Shown here in pieces: positions 1 to 10,918 of a stretch of DNA of 64,000 nucleotides. The DNA lies in contig SJRY01000248.1 of NCBI GenBank assembly GCA_011319805.1, positions 1 to 64,000 of the forward strand, read 5' to 3'. Position 1 is the stretch's first letter. Each line of letters starts with the position of its first letter. The notes under the pieces were generated by a model. It was given only the letters and a program-made list of their open reading frames with translations. It was not told the origin of the DNA and did not search any database. The position numbers and the translations under genes are program-made. The DNA comes from Macrocybe gigantea. Its lineage: Eukaryota; Basidiomycota; Agaricomycetes; Agaricales; Callistosporiaceae.

Positions 1-703
1 CCCCTGCTCAACATCGACACATGGAACTGCACGGAACAGCAGGAGGGTATGATGTCTTCATTTATTGGGCGATTTCAGGGACTTTCGGAGCTCATGTTGA
101 TGTACAGCACGAGTTCTACAGACCTCATTCCTCTTCGTCTCGGACTCATCCTGTTCTCGCAATTGACTCTCCTGAGGCTAACCACTAGCTTGGGACTCAG
201 CGAATGCATCACCATTATGTCGCAGTGCACTCGACTGGTCGAGTTGGACCTGCACATCGTGATCCGACCTGGAGATCTCCCTAGTACGACTCCTCTCGAA
301 GAGGTCGCTTTGCCGACACTCAGAGCCTTCAGCATAGAGGGACGTCCGGATCAGTCTTCTCTTCCGTCGTCTTCGATTCCCCGCTCTGCAGAGCCTTAGC
401 ATCCAAAGTCTCCTCGGAACTTCGACCAGACGTTGATAGAATTCTTCGGTCGCTCAGTTTGCCAACTTACTACTTTCACTCTGGTCGATGAGGGGGGTGG
501 AGGAACCGACCCTCATTGCTTGTCTATCGCACGGAGCTCTGCAGCGAGTTCGCTACCTCCGAGTTCAATGCAATCACATCTGCGACGCTGTCCTTCGCCT
601 TCTCACTCTCCGTAACAATGCCACGAATATTATGCCGCTTCTCAATTCGCTCCGCATCTCGTGTGCATCATCGGATAGTACCTGCTCAGACATGATACAG
701 TAA
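1..703 (+). CDS. F-box/LRR-like protein, 3' part only, frame broken
   Basis: The window opens inside a gene. The first readable stretch (49-399) is leucine-rich, with repeated L..L.L patterns such as LSELML, LTLLRL and LVELDL, as in the LRR half of basidiomycete F-box proteins. The repeat pattern continues in a different frame after about 370 (LQSLSIQS) and in a third frame at 488-703 (LLNSLRIS near the end). The F-box itself would lie left of the window. At least two frame changes are needed, so this is either decaying or carries assembly indels. The family reading rests on pattern, not on a catalytic motif. The next gene, on the opposite strand, is of the same type and is also frame-broken. 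Confidence 0.5.
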
Positions 704-872
704 GAATTCAGACATCCGTTACGCACGCAATTGAGTTGGCCTGTGGAACGAGGTTCTCCTCTTTCGGTCGACGAATGGCACATAAGCACACCCATGACGT
801 TTCCCAGTTGAGAGCCATGAGACAGGGAGAATGTGAACTCTATTTTGATTTTCGTTGATACTATATGTTCGG

Positions 873-2587
873 CTAGACACTCTGCCTTATCCACTTCCAT
901 GACTCGGGGTCCAGTCTGAAATGAGAATCCAAAACCAGATCTTGGATTGGGCAGCCTCCAAGCATCCTGTTCTCGATCACCTGATCAAGCAAAGCCCTGT
1001 ATGTATGTGAATCATCGGAAATCGACAATGAGCGCAGCTTCGGGCAAGGTAAGCCACGACTGGCCGCAGACGGTGGCGAGGGACGACTTAGATCTCTCAA
1101 GAAAACGTTCGTGTCAACGCATTGCAGAGAGAGTTGAATAACATTGGGGAATGTCTCCGTGAGAGATGAGTGTCCGGTCGAGTAGGCCGCTGATCTTCTT
1201 CACAGAAAGGGAAGAAACGCTGGTAAAAAGTGTCTTCTGCTCAACGGTGTGCTTCCAGTCCGCAGGCGCCAAATTTTCCAAGTTGAGACCTTGCAACGCA
1301 GGCCATGTGAAGAGACACAAGAAGTCGCGAGTCGCGCACGCCACCGATTTTTGTCTCCTGTAATTGCTAAACTCAAGGCGAAGGCGTTTGCAACGACGGT
1401 AAATTGATCAGGTCCTGACGGACAGCGGTAGTTTCCGCGCCAAACAGGTCCGCCAGGATTACAGGAGGGTCGAAATCCTCAATTGACAAATTCTCCAACT
1501 TCGACATGGCCGAGAATATAGTGGTTGCGAGCTGATGAGGCGGCCAGACGACTCGCCTAAGCTGGAGGGTAACAAGGAGAGGCTGATGGTTCAGGCCCAG
1601 AAGCGTAGCACTGGTGATCGATAGGCAAGGCAATGTTGGAGTTGTCAACGACGATTGACACTCTACTAGGTCGCAACCTTGATAGGAAATGTAGGGTTTT
1701 GCATAAGAATATGGAAACTTTTCGCGGACCGTAAGCGAAACGAGATTCGGCAGAAGGAACCAATCGATCAGTCCGCACTGGGCATTGGAGACAACCATAT
1801 CGAACGTCTTGAGCGACGGGAGATGAATAAATGATTGGGATGCACCGATTACTTTGAAATATGCAACGTTTTGATAGTAGAGAGGAACCGTGAGGTCGAT
1901 GACCAGGTGCTGTAGCGTGGTAGAGCCGCTCATACTCCTGTATAGCTCAAGCGGCTCCGGCAATGTAGCGGCGCCGATCAATTCTAGACGAGTGATGTCT
2001 CGGAAAGGTAAATGGGATGAGGTGATATTCAAATCGCTCAACCTCAGAGACGCCAGCTGTGGAAGGCTGCCGTTGTTAAAGATGGGCCCCAAAGCTGCGA
2101 AACCAGGTGGGTCGAGACTCGGGGCGCTGATATCGAGATCTTGAAGCATAGGTGCATCAACCTTCCGCAGATATGCGAGCAGATCTTCCGAGTTATGGTA
2201 ATTTAAAGCCAACTTGAAGGTTCTCCATCGGGCGCTGCTTTCGACAAGACGGGATATGATATATTGAGAAACAGTAGTCGGACCATCGGCAAAGTATAAC
2301 ATGATATCCAAAGGATGAGACTTTGAGCGGAGGAGCAGGATATCGAGGTATAGGAATATGCTCGGTGAGTCAGAAACTTTGGAAAGGCGGATGTTGCTCC
2401 AGAGCATGGGAGTCGCAAGAACGGCTTGCCGCCAGAGACGATTCACAAGGCTGACAGTCGAACGAAAGAGATCATCACATGCACCGGCCCCGACGTAGCC
2501 TTTTTCAAGAATAGTCGCCAGTATTTCGTAGGGAACAGCGTCAATGGGACATTGAGAGTTCCGGCTTGAGACGTCGAGCCCTTCCAT
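873..2587 (-). CDS. F-box protein with leucine-rich tail (two frame breaks)
   Basis: The ATG at 2587 opens a 404-codon frame. Residues about 14-60 look like a fungal F-box: PIDAVPYEILATIL, then a region with VNRLWRQAVLATPMLWSNI. The rest is irregular leucine-rich repeat (LPQLASLRLSDL, LPCLSI). F-box proteins usually bridge Skp1/cullin-1 and a substrate bound by the LRR, and basidiomycetes carry many rapidly diverging copies. The frame stops near 1373, but the LRR text continues one frame over (LQTLRLEF, then WPALQGLNLENL) and shifts again near 1146 (FPNVIQLSLQ), ending at 873. Two single-base changes would give one protein of about 570 residues. I cannot tell real pseudogenisation from sequence error. 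Confidence 0.65.
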
Positions 2588-3398
2588 CTAGCGAAGCATG
2601 GATGATAAGTTCCCAGTTGTTGTCGGGCGTGAGCATGCACACATACCAATCAAGCGTGAACAGGAGTTCGAAAAGAAAAGGAGACCGTGGTGTCATATTT
2701 TATATAGGTCTAGGCGATGGATCAGGGCTGTGATTCAGAGTGACGTCGGTAGACTGGAAAAAATGTCCACGATGGACTGGAGTGTTTAGATGCTTGAGAA
2801 TCCTTGTCAAAATGAAAACAAACCCCATGATAAGAGAGACATCCCAAGATAAAGAAAGAAAATGAGCAGAAGCAATACCCAACCCGCTAATTTAAGCTGT
2901 AGCTGCATTTTAGTTTTTAGCTTTCCGGGCTGTCTATCGGAGGTGAAGATTCTCCAGAGCCAAGGGTCGCCAAAGGGTGGTCCTTGTTCGCGGAATGGAC
3001 ACTGGTGATGATGGTTGAAGAAAAGCTCTCGTAAGTTTATTGATTGGCAGAACGGTGACTCGGATAATCGTTCTCCCACGCAAACCATAACATGGACGAA
3101 GCCTGCAACCGAATAACATAGAGAGGATGGGTAAACTAGTACTGTAGAACTAACGAACAGTGCGATACTAGTCCCTTCGGCATATCTTGGGATAAGGTGG
3201 GACAAACCAAAATGATAAACAAAATCCGAAGCTAGAACACAATAAAAATAAACCCTAGCGATAACAAGAATGGACGATTCAGAAATAAGATCAAGCCAAT
3301 GGGCTTTCAGCAGAGCGATCAACATTACTCTTTAAGCGACGATGGCGTGCTGTGTACGCCATGTCCCCCCATTATCTTTCGTATAAAGCGACATGAGT
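2588..3398. other. Gap; no supported gene
   Basis: A 172-codon frame on the minus strand (2807-3325) has hydrophobic stretches at both ends but no recognisable family, no clear promoter and no splice context. I do not call it a gene. The rest is AT-rich sequence upstream of the F-box gene. Confidence 0.5.
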
Positions 3399-4672
3399 CT
3401 AAGGTTCTCGATCCCGTGGACGATATCTTTGGAGGTTGTGAGGGTGGTGTCGCAGAGCTCCGTCTAGCGCGGCACGAATTAGCTGATCAGAGGAAAGGTA
3501 AGAGTTGACGACGCTTACATTGAAATATTTCTGTTGGATGAGAGCTAACTCATATGCTAGCAACCCGCGTGTGATAATGCTTCCGCAAGAGCACATGACA
3601 AGTACCTCATACAACCTCTCCGGATAGCCTTTCCACTGAAGTCAAACAAAATGGTGTTGTCAGTCATTGGGAATGCGTAGCAGACAGTGCGGGAAAAAAA
3701 AACCTACCCCAACGACAACCTTTACAGCAGTAATGCCGTCTTCATGTGTATTCACCTCGCGAAATGCAGGGCGCCAGGATCCTTCATAAGCGGCTTTGCC
3801 AAGCCGTTCAAGGGAATGTTCTCTTTCCCAGCTTCTATAATATCGACAACCGCGACGCCTTGCGTGTCGGGACACGCATCGGGAGAGCTAAAGTCGACCC
3901 GGGGCTCCAAAACCGGGAGATAGTAGTGCTTATGTCCATCACAGGTGCCGTGCGTATTGCGTTCAGATTCAGATGACAGTGCGGATTCAGTGGAGCTGGC
4001 TGGGGTGTTTTGCGCTGAGGGAGAGGAATTTTGAGGGGAGGAGGGTGTAGTGAAAAAGCAAGAATCGGAAGGCGAGGACGATAATGACGATGAACCCGAG
4101 GAAGCCAAACCGGAGCGCTTGCCTGTCACATCGCTGTCCGGATCCGAACCCCACGGCGGAATGACAAACGGAATGTTTCGCAGGGTGAGGCACTCAGAAC
4201 CGCAGAACACGGTCTTCTTACTGCTCTTTTTCTCCTCGCTGCCTTCGCACGATTTCGCAACCGCGTCGTGAACCTCCGCCGCACCATCTCTTTCTTGACT
4301 TGGTGCCGCTTTGTATCCAGTCTCCTCGTTCGCTCGGCGAGCGAAGCTTTCTTCATCATGTCCCTCTACGACGCCAACATCGACGGGACCAGAAACTTCG
4401 CTCAACGGCGCGCATTCCGAACCGCCACCGCGATGAATGGCGATTTGACGTGTCATGCCTGCAGTTGGACCAACCAGTCGGGCGCGCAGAGTCGCGGCCT
4501 TCTGTATCCTTTCTGCGTTTTCGATCAGGTCTCGGCACGGTGGAAGGTATAAATGCAGTTCCTTTCGACCCGGACGGCGCTGCTGAATCGATAACGTCTC
4601 TCCTTTTGGAATCATGAATTCAAGGAGGGCGTCGGCCTTCGCAATGGCAATAGAGGTTTCGTTGGAAGCCAT
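3399..4672 (-). CDS. Ser-rich hypothetical protein with conserved-looking C-terminal tail
   Basis: The ATG at 4672 (MASNETS) starts a 306-codon frame. Its N-terminus looks folded (KADALLEFMIPKGE, LPPCRDLIENAERIQKAA) and its middle is low-complexity Ser/Pro/Thr (about residues 190-240). That frame ends at 3752. A better-looking tail lies one frame over (AAYEGSWRPAFREV, then HEDGITAVKVVVG). It splices at a GTAGGT donor near 3704 to WKGYPERLYEVLVMC and runs to a stop at 3399. The frame change near 3800-3850 is either an unresolved small intron or a one-base indel. No family is recognised. The tail contains LAYELALIQQKYF and could be a small helical domain. Confidence 0.55.
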
Positions 4673-5229
4673 GATATGCTGATAGACAGTTTGGATTCTG
4701 GATGTTCTCGATGATTCGGAGGAAGGGAGAGGGATAGGATGAAAGCGTGTAAGAAGGGAGGTCTTTTATGGGTCAAAACTGCGTTGAGTAGACAAAGATC
4801 AGCACAATGCAGCCAGAAATGAAAGTGGCCAATTATACGGATTCCAAGCTCGTTGACGTGTGGGTCGGCTAACTGCATTCCTACATTGATCCCTTCGGTC
4901 GGTTGAAGATGTATGGTTGGCCACGACGATGGAAGTAGAAATCGCCGGGGAAAGAGTCGAGTCTTTGAGGCCCATTTGGAATGCAATATCCGAAATCAGC
5001 AGGCGTAGGGCCACTTCAACAAAAACGATCACAAACAATCCAGTATGCTCTTTTTACGGCTTATCTGAGAGAAATTGAAAGGCCTGTGAGAATTGGAAAT
5101 TTATCGCGTGTTCACCTCAACTTTCACGATGTTGCGCTGGGATATCATTTGGATTATTTATGAAAATGAGTTAATAATGCAGCCATAGCTCTTCTTGGAG
5201 ATAAAGAAAGTAAAAGTAGTCAGTTAGTG
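4673..5229. other. Intergenic, AT-rich
   Basis: Lies between the upstream end of the Ser-rich hypothetical gene (its ATG at 4672) and the 3' end of the mitochondrial-type small protein. Short frames here have no family signal and I see no structure beyond AT-rich tracts near 5160-5220. Confidence 0.5.
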
Positions 5230-5727
5230 TCAGAAACCGTTCCGAGGACCGAAGATACCTATCCAGGGAGACAACACCTTCAGACGCCCAAAAACGAACC
5301 CTTCCGACTGCCCACCACCTTGTACCCGCGCTTCGCTTTTCTCCTGCCTCTGCTGCTGCTTCGTCTTCACCATGTCCTCCGACACGTTCTCCACCTCGAC
5401 CAGTTCCTTCACGCTCAGGATCTTTCCGGCCACTTCAGGCGAGTGCCGATGATAGACCGTCTGCATCCGTCGATGGATGCCAGCGAGACTAACGTGCCCT
5501 GTTTTTCTCGCCGAGCGAGATGGCAGACCGTCGGAGCGTGATTTTAAAGTGAGATTTAGAAGGGCTCGTCGTGCTGGCGTTTGTGGACGACTCTGGGTCG
5601 GGGAGGGCTGTGATGGTGGCGGTGAAGTTGGGCTTGAAGAAGTGGAGGTTGTGGCGAGCGACCGGGAAAGCTGCGACCGAATAGATGGAAAAGCTGCGTG
5701 TACCCGTTGCGCGAGTATAGACGACAT
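5230..5727 (-). CDS. Small probable mitochondrial protein, function unknown
   Basis: Single-exon frame of 165 codons from the ATG at 5727. The first 25 residues fit a mitochondrial presequence: no acidic residues, several Arg/Ser and an amphipathic pattern (MSSILAQRVHAAF, RSQLSRSLAT). A Ser/Thr/Pro-rich linker follows to about residue 50. The second half mixes basic and acidic helices (GHVSLAGIHRRMQTVYHRH, VKELVEVENVSEDMV) and ends WIGIFGPRNGF. I recognise no domain; small mitoribosomal or assembly proteins in fungi look like this. It is divergent from the deubiquitinase gene, across a 380-bp shared upstream region. Confidence 0.6.
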   Translation of the reverse strand: MSSILAQRVHAAFPSIRSQLSRSLATTSTSSSPTSPPPSQPSPTQSRPQTPARRALLNLTLKSRSDGLPSRSARKTGHVSLAGIHRRMQTVYHRHSPEVAGKILSVKELVEVENVSEDMVKTKQQQRQEKSEARVQGGGQSEGFVFGRLKVLSPWIGIFGPRNGF

Positions 5728-6107
5728 TCTGGGGACTTCACTTCGTCAATAACATTGAAGACGGAAAAGTTGCGCTACTATCAGCCTTAGGTTCAAATAT
5801 GTACAAACAACACATATGCTTCCTACTTTGTCGACTTCTCTCGCTGCATATTACTGTCCGAAACATAAAAGATAACAAGTTACATACGCACGAGTCCTGA
5901 GATCGTAGAGGGCCAGCAATCAGACGTTCATGTATTGCTGAACAGATATTTCGGAAAGCCTAACAGCCTTTGTTTATAATAGAGCCAAACAACTATTGAT
6001 CGCCGTGTCGCGTGGCAATTACCCGTTTCTCGTCAGCACAGATTATTCGCTCTTAGTCACCTCTAAACTCCTATTATTGCCTTTCTACATCGTCGGGAGC
6101 GTCTGCG
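5728..6107. promoter_or_regulatory. Shared divergent promoter region
   Basis: The 380 bp between two divergent ATGs (5727 minus, 6108 plus) must hold both promoters. It is AT-rich; I see no clear TATA box or operator. Confidence 0.5.
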
Positions 6108-8182
6108 ATGTCTCCAGAAGCCGTGACCGTCAAGTCCTCAGAGGCCGAAGTCTGGTATTTGAAGCAAATCACGTTTAGGGGAAGGGACGTCCAGATTATT
6201 ACTCAAAATTACAACGGGTGAGAGCTCTAGCCGTTGTCAAACCGGAAGGACTGACTGACATCGTGAATTTACCAGACCGTGTTCGTTTATTGCGATATGT
6301 GAGCCAGCGCTTGTCTGATGCGATCCGACGCGCTGATGTGTTGCGTTTTGCACTTTACTCAGGCAACATACTTATCCTCAGAGGAAACATCGAAATCCTC
6401 CCCCCGACGCGCAAAACCGTGTCCTACGAATTCCTCTCACAATTGGTAGCCGAATACTTGCTCAAACGCGCTCAAGAGTCTTCAACGCCAGTAGACATTT
6501 CCGCAGCGCTGTCAATCATGCCGTATACCCAAAGTGCGCATTCCTTTCTTCCCATCGTTTTGGGGGAGGAAAAGAACCTCAATTGTGAATAGCATCAGAA
6601 AGCATTGACGAGTTGACCTCTTGCTTTTTTTTCCCTCAATCCATCCTATGGATTGAGCAGGAGGAATGGACCTCAACCCCCAATTGTCGTCCCCGACGTC
6701 CTTCAAACCCACGATAACGGGCTCCGCAGACGCGTCCATCGCCGGTGGAGAGCTGCAGCTCTTCGCGCAAGCCGGTATTCATCTCGTCCACGGCTGGCTT
6801 GTTGATCCCGACTCGGCTGAGGCTCACGCGTTCGAAGAAGAAAAGACATGGGACTACGACAGCGCGGCGACTCTATGCCGAAGCGGACCATCTGGCTGGA
6901 GGCATGCTCGTGGAAGGCATCGAGGACGAACGCAATCCGCAGGCGGAAAGCTCAAGCGCGAGTGGAAGCTCAAGCCAGGCCTTGCGGAGTCCCGGCGGTT
7001 GGTCAGCGGTGGAGAGGCGAAAGGTCAAGAACGGTGAATCATCCGTTGCTTTTTCTTTTGGACGTGAATCGTTTTCTGACCGTGGCGAGCGCGTTTCACA
7101 GCCGTTGTAATTCGCCACTTCTTGTCCACCACGCAATCTCAACTGACGTATCACGGGCTGTTCCATCTGGCCTCGACGCTTCCCGCAGGCTCGCTCGTCG
7201 CCCTATTTCGCAACTCCCACTTGTCCGTTCTATACAAGTCAGGCGAAGAACTCATCGAAGAACTCGCCGAAGGTAGACATGAACCTGGGCCCCAGACGTC
7301 CCGCGAGCCGACTCCAGAAATCGAACCGCGATCAGAGGGAACTCTGGCTGAGTCTCAGTCACAATCGCAACCGCAACCTGAGTCCTCTAGGCCGCGATCA
7401 GAAGATAATGACACTTTGCCGGACGAACCGCCCGCGTACACTCGAACGTCGGCTCCTCAAGAACAGGAGCCTCAACCATTCGAGGGTTCCAGCCCCGCAC
7501 CTTCGACCGACGCGCAAACATCTTCCGTGGAAGTCCAGGTTCAAGCAGGCCCTTCAACAATATCTGCGCCAGCAGCACAGGCACCCGCCAAACGACCCAC
7601 ACGTCTCCGTCTCGCATAAGCAACGGTGACTCGGCGCTTTACGCGCTCGTGACGGACCAAGTCTTCCTCAACGAGCCGTCTGTCATCTGGGAGCGAATCG
7701 AGGACGTCGACGGATCCGGCGGGGTATTCGTCGACTCGTGGTTCGTCAAGTGAGTGAACGAAACGTCGTCATTAAAACCGAGCTTCACATCTCACATGAC
7801 GTTGTCGCAATAGGTCCAGCCCAGCAGGCGGCGATTGGGCCGGGAGGACGGCAGAAGACGCCGCTAGAGAGATCGAACGCCGTGAAAGAGGCGAAGGAGT
7901 GGAGGTCGACGGCGCCTTCGTGTCCGAGTACGTATCAATCAATCTCCATTGGATACCTTTCCCTCTTGACGTTCTTCCCTTTTCGCCTCTCACAGCCACG
8001 AACTCGCCCGACAGCTACAAGCAGAAGAAGAGCACTACGCGCGAATGCATGAACGCGAGCGGCTGGACAGGCAGCGACTAGAGCAAGAACGGATGGAGAA
8101 GGAGCAGCAACGAGTGCTAATGAGGAAGCGAGAGGAAGGCAAGAAGCTGAAGAACAAGGCAAAGGACTGTGTTATTATGTGA
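6108..8182 (+). CDS. MINDY-family Lys48-ubiquitin deubiquitinase with CaaX tail
   Basis: Exons at 6108-6217, 6276-6298, 6363-6533, 6661-7033, 7102-7749, 7814-7927 and 7996-8182. Exon 1 plus 2 gives QNYNGPCSFIAICN: the MINDY (FAM63) catalytic Cys is residue 39 and the conserved Gln is residue 33. Other family blocks follow: GMDLNPQ, HGWLVDP, LTYHGLFHLAS and LFRNSHLSVLY (catalytic His in NSH). After a long Gln/Ser/Pro-rich insertion (about 7270-7600) comes YALVTDQVFLNEP and SDHELARQLQ, then a coiled, charged tail ending CVIM. That is a CaaX box for farnesylation, so membrane attachment is likely. The family trims Lys48-linked ubiquitin chains. Frame breaks near 6875 and about 7600 need one-base corrections; both sides are clearly coding, so I favour sequence error. 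Confidence 0.9.
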
Positions 8183-8506
8183 ATGTAGCTTGCCAGTTTT
8201 CTTTTTTTTTCCTTTTTTTTTTTTGCTGTAGAACAGCTTTGATGGACTAGTGGTTGTGTATGTTATGACTAATGTATGTGTTTTCTTATAAAGCTGGTTT
8301 GACTCGAAGGGATAATTTACAGAAGCGATGGATGATAACAGTGCACAGTTGAATTAGACCGACAAGACATGCAAGACAACACAGGGAGAGCGACAACAAA
8401 GCGGACGACAACAAAAATCACAGGAAACAATGGACGAACGAACAACACTGTTACCGAGGACACGAAGACATTACCTGGTCAAGTTACCAGCTCTACTCCG
8501 AATGCC
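8183..8506. other. Convergent intergenic spacer
   Basis: Between two 3' ends. It contains T-runs near 8200-8225 that fit 3' processing signals, and nothing else. Confidence 0.5.
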
Positions 8507-10379
8507 TTACTCGCCACACGTCTGATCCTCGGGATCATGCTCGAAAATCATATCCCTGACCAACATATCCATCTTCCGAGTTTCCAAGATCTTCTTCAGC
8601 CGCTCAACCATCTCTTCTTTGCCGCCAGTGGTCAAAATGGTAGGATTGCATTGGGCATGCGCAACAAGATTTCGCTGTAGTGCCGCTGGTGATAGCTCAG
8701 CGCAAACTTTGGGATCGGTTATTAATGGAGGCACGGGATTGACGAGATACTTGTGTGGCATTTCTGAGAGACGATTGAGAATGAAATATTGTTAGCGCAT
8801 GCACGTAATGAAACGGGTACCGTCGACGTAGCATCCACATATGACGGGTATCTCAATGTCGATCACTTGCTCTTGCACGTAGATGGCTCTCGCTAATCGA
8901 CGGAGTCCTGGCATGCCAATTCCAGTATCAAGAATTGACAGGAAAGACAATTTGGAGAGGAGGAGGAGAGCAGGCACGGCATCATCATCGATCTTTGGAT
9001 TGGCAGCGAGGGATAGCTGAGTGAGCGTCCCTTTGAGCGGGACCAGAAGAAAAACACTGTATGGTACAAAAGATGAATGTTAGCGAATTGAAGGATTGAA
9101 AACTCACGCTTCGTTGGAAATGGAGGTACTGTCCAAAAGTAACGTTGAAAGCTTCGGAAGGCGAGTAATGTGGATCAGGTCAAAGTCACGGAGAATGGTG
9201 TCACAAAGAGTAAGTTCGGAGAGGCATGAGAAGCTCATCGGTTTGCTAAAAACTGAACCAGCGACGGGTTTATAAAAAAAGAATAAACCAAAATTAGGTA
9301 CGGAATAATGTACCGGCCAGCATGTTTGCATCTCTGAGGTTTAGTCCGTTCCTTTCTTGAAGCGATTCGGTAAGAACTACACGCCGGACCTCTAACATCC
9401 GAAGTATGCTGAGGATTCGCGCACTGAGGAGACCTTTGCTGGAGTCGTATTTGGCGTCCTCGACGCGCAAGCTGGGAAAGTGCGACAGAAACAGATAAAC
9501 TTACCGTGATCCGCTAAGAAATCGACAATTCCTTGTTGCGAAAAATTTGACAAGGTTAGAAGGCGTTCCTTGAGCCTCGATCCAGGTATCATTCGGTCCA
9601 ACTGCTCAACCAGTGTTCTTATATCATGTCTGCGATTGGAGACATTTCGTGGATCTGGTGGATTGTCATTTCAAGCATAATAATGGCGCATATAGTCGGC
9701 TTTTCAGCGATTTGATATAGGTACACCCACCTAGATGGACGCTATCGGAGTAGAGATCTGAAGCATCGGGGAGACCAGGCGTAGAATCTTGATCGGATCC
9801 AAGTAGGTACGGTTTAGAGGGCGTAGGGAGAAATTCCAACCGTGTCGGCTTGATCGTGACAACGAAGGACTCATCTTTCATCGTTAAAGGGGATTTTCCA
9901 TACATCACTGGCTCGTCCATAATTCTGCTAGCCGGCATTCTGTGTTCTTGCCTCATGTTTTCGGATCCAGAGGACTTCTGGTGCAGCGACCTGTTTCGTA
10001 CGTCGACCAAAGTGTCATTTGTCAGACCGTCGTTGCCACCTCCGTGCTTTTGTTCTCGCTCCCAACGAGGAACAAGGTATGGAAAAGTGCTCTGAGGGCT
10101 AGATTTCTTGCTTCGGATCGGGAAAACACGACAGTGGTCATCGCCTCCGTCAGAGTCAGAGTAGTTCATGCCTTCGAGCAAAGCATTTTCCAGAGCACGA
10201 GAAAACGAGTACGGGCTGAAATCGTCGACCAGACCATTGCCTAGATGCCTTCGATGCTGCCTCTGCACAGCATTATTCCGCCGCACCCGTCGCATGTGCT
10301 CCATGTAGACAGTTGGAGGTATCTTTGGGCAATACATTGGATTTTTCTTGTCAATTTTTGGCCTCGCATGCTGGGTCAT
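8507..10379 (-). CDS. RNI-like leucine-rich repeat protein
   Basis: Six exons: 9731-10379, 9505-9654, 9314-9391, 9108-9252, 8821-9056 and 8507-8763. They join cleanly in phase to 504 residues. The first 215 residues are basic and low-complexity ([10 protein letters not shown] start, [15 protein letters not shown]). The middle holds several LRR units: [40 protein letters not shown] and [16 protein letters not shown]. This is the ribonuclease-inhibitor-like curve seen in fungal RNI-like proteins. The end ([16 protein letters not shown], then [14 protein letters not shown]) resembles a small SAP-like helix pair, but that is only a resemblance. It has no F-box. It is divergent from the Hva1 gene across 196 bp. 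The role is probably protein binding; partner unknown. Confidence 0.8.
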
Positions 10380-10575
10380 CGCTAGCTCGGTCCAAGTTAG
10401 CGAGCGATCATGTGATGGAGACGCGTTTCATTTCGCGTGACTGCGTTGCGTCATCGACGCCTCTCCACCTCGCACGAGCCAACTGACGCATTTGGAGGAG
10501 CGCCGGGTTGACGTCAGACCCGGTGCACGATTTATATAGCCGGCGTCATCCTCGGAATGGCGGTTCAGGAAAACC
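10380..10575. promoter_or_regulatory. Compact bidirectional promoter
   Basis: Only 196 bp separate the two ATGs. It contains a TATA-like TTTATATA at 10531-10538, about 40 bp before the plus-strand ATG, and the CRE palindrome listed separately. Confidence 0.6.
10509..10516. promoter_or_regulatory. CRE/ATF-type palindrome TGACGTCA
   Basis: A perfect 8-bp palindrome that bZIP factors of the ATF/CREB class bind in fungi. It sits 60 bp before the Hva1-type ATG and 130 bp before the LRR gene ATG, so it could act on both. Regulation by stress bZIP factors is inference. Confidence 0.5.
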
Positions 10576-10899
10576 ATGATGACCACGAAGCAAGACATCG
10601 TTGACAAGGAGGGACAGCCGATTCATGTAGGCGACATGGTCTCATGTAAAGCCAGAGGAGGAAAACAGTTCGGAATGGTAGAGGAGATCATCACAACCAG
10701 CGCGGAGGCAGAGGAAAGAGGTGCCAGAGATCCTCCGAAGGTTATTTTTGAAGATCAACACGGTCTGTCGCCAGCTTCACGTTCCGGCCTGAACTCGACA
10801 AAAAGGCTAATGTTAGCTCATGTAGGTCACAAAGTCAGCCACAAACCAGAAGCTTTGGTTCACGGTGACGAACCCAGAAAAACACCTGAACAGTTCTGA
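10576..10899 (+). CDS. Hva1/TUDOR-domain small protein (DUF2945 type)
   Basis: Two exons, 10576-10762 and 10826-10899, give 86 residues. Removing the GTCTGT...TGTAG intron joins FEDQHG to HKVSHKPEALVHG. That restores the usual ending of the hypervirulence-associated TUDOR family, whose start is also present (GQPIHVGDMVSCKARGGKQFGMVEEI). The family is a small beta-barrel found in fungi and bacteria; its molecular role is poorly defined and the name comes from one yeast study. The first ATG of the ATGATG pair is used. The gene follows a CRE and TATA-bearing promoter, and its 3' flank folds into a strong hairpin. Confidence 0.88.
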   Translation: MMTTKQDIVDKEGQPIHVGDMVSCKARGGKQFGMVEEIITTSAEAEERGARDPPKVIFEDQHGLSPASRSGLNSTKRLMLAHVGHKVSHKPEALVHGDEPRKTPEQF

Positions 10900-10918
10900 T
10901 TTTCGTTGGCCCTCGTTG

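Noticed and set aside
2807..3325. 172-codon minus-strand frame with hydrophobic ends
   Set aside because: No family, no clear splice or promoter context, and chance frames of this size are common here.
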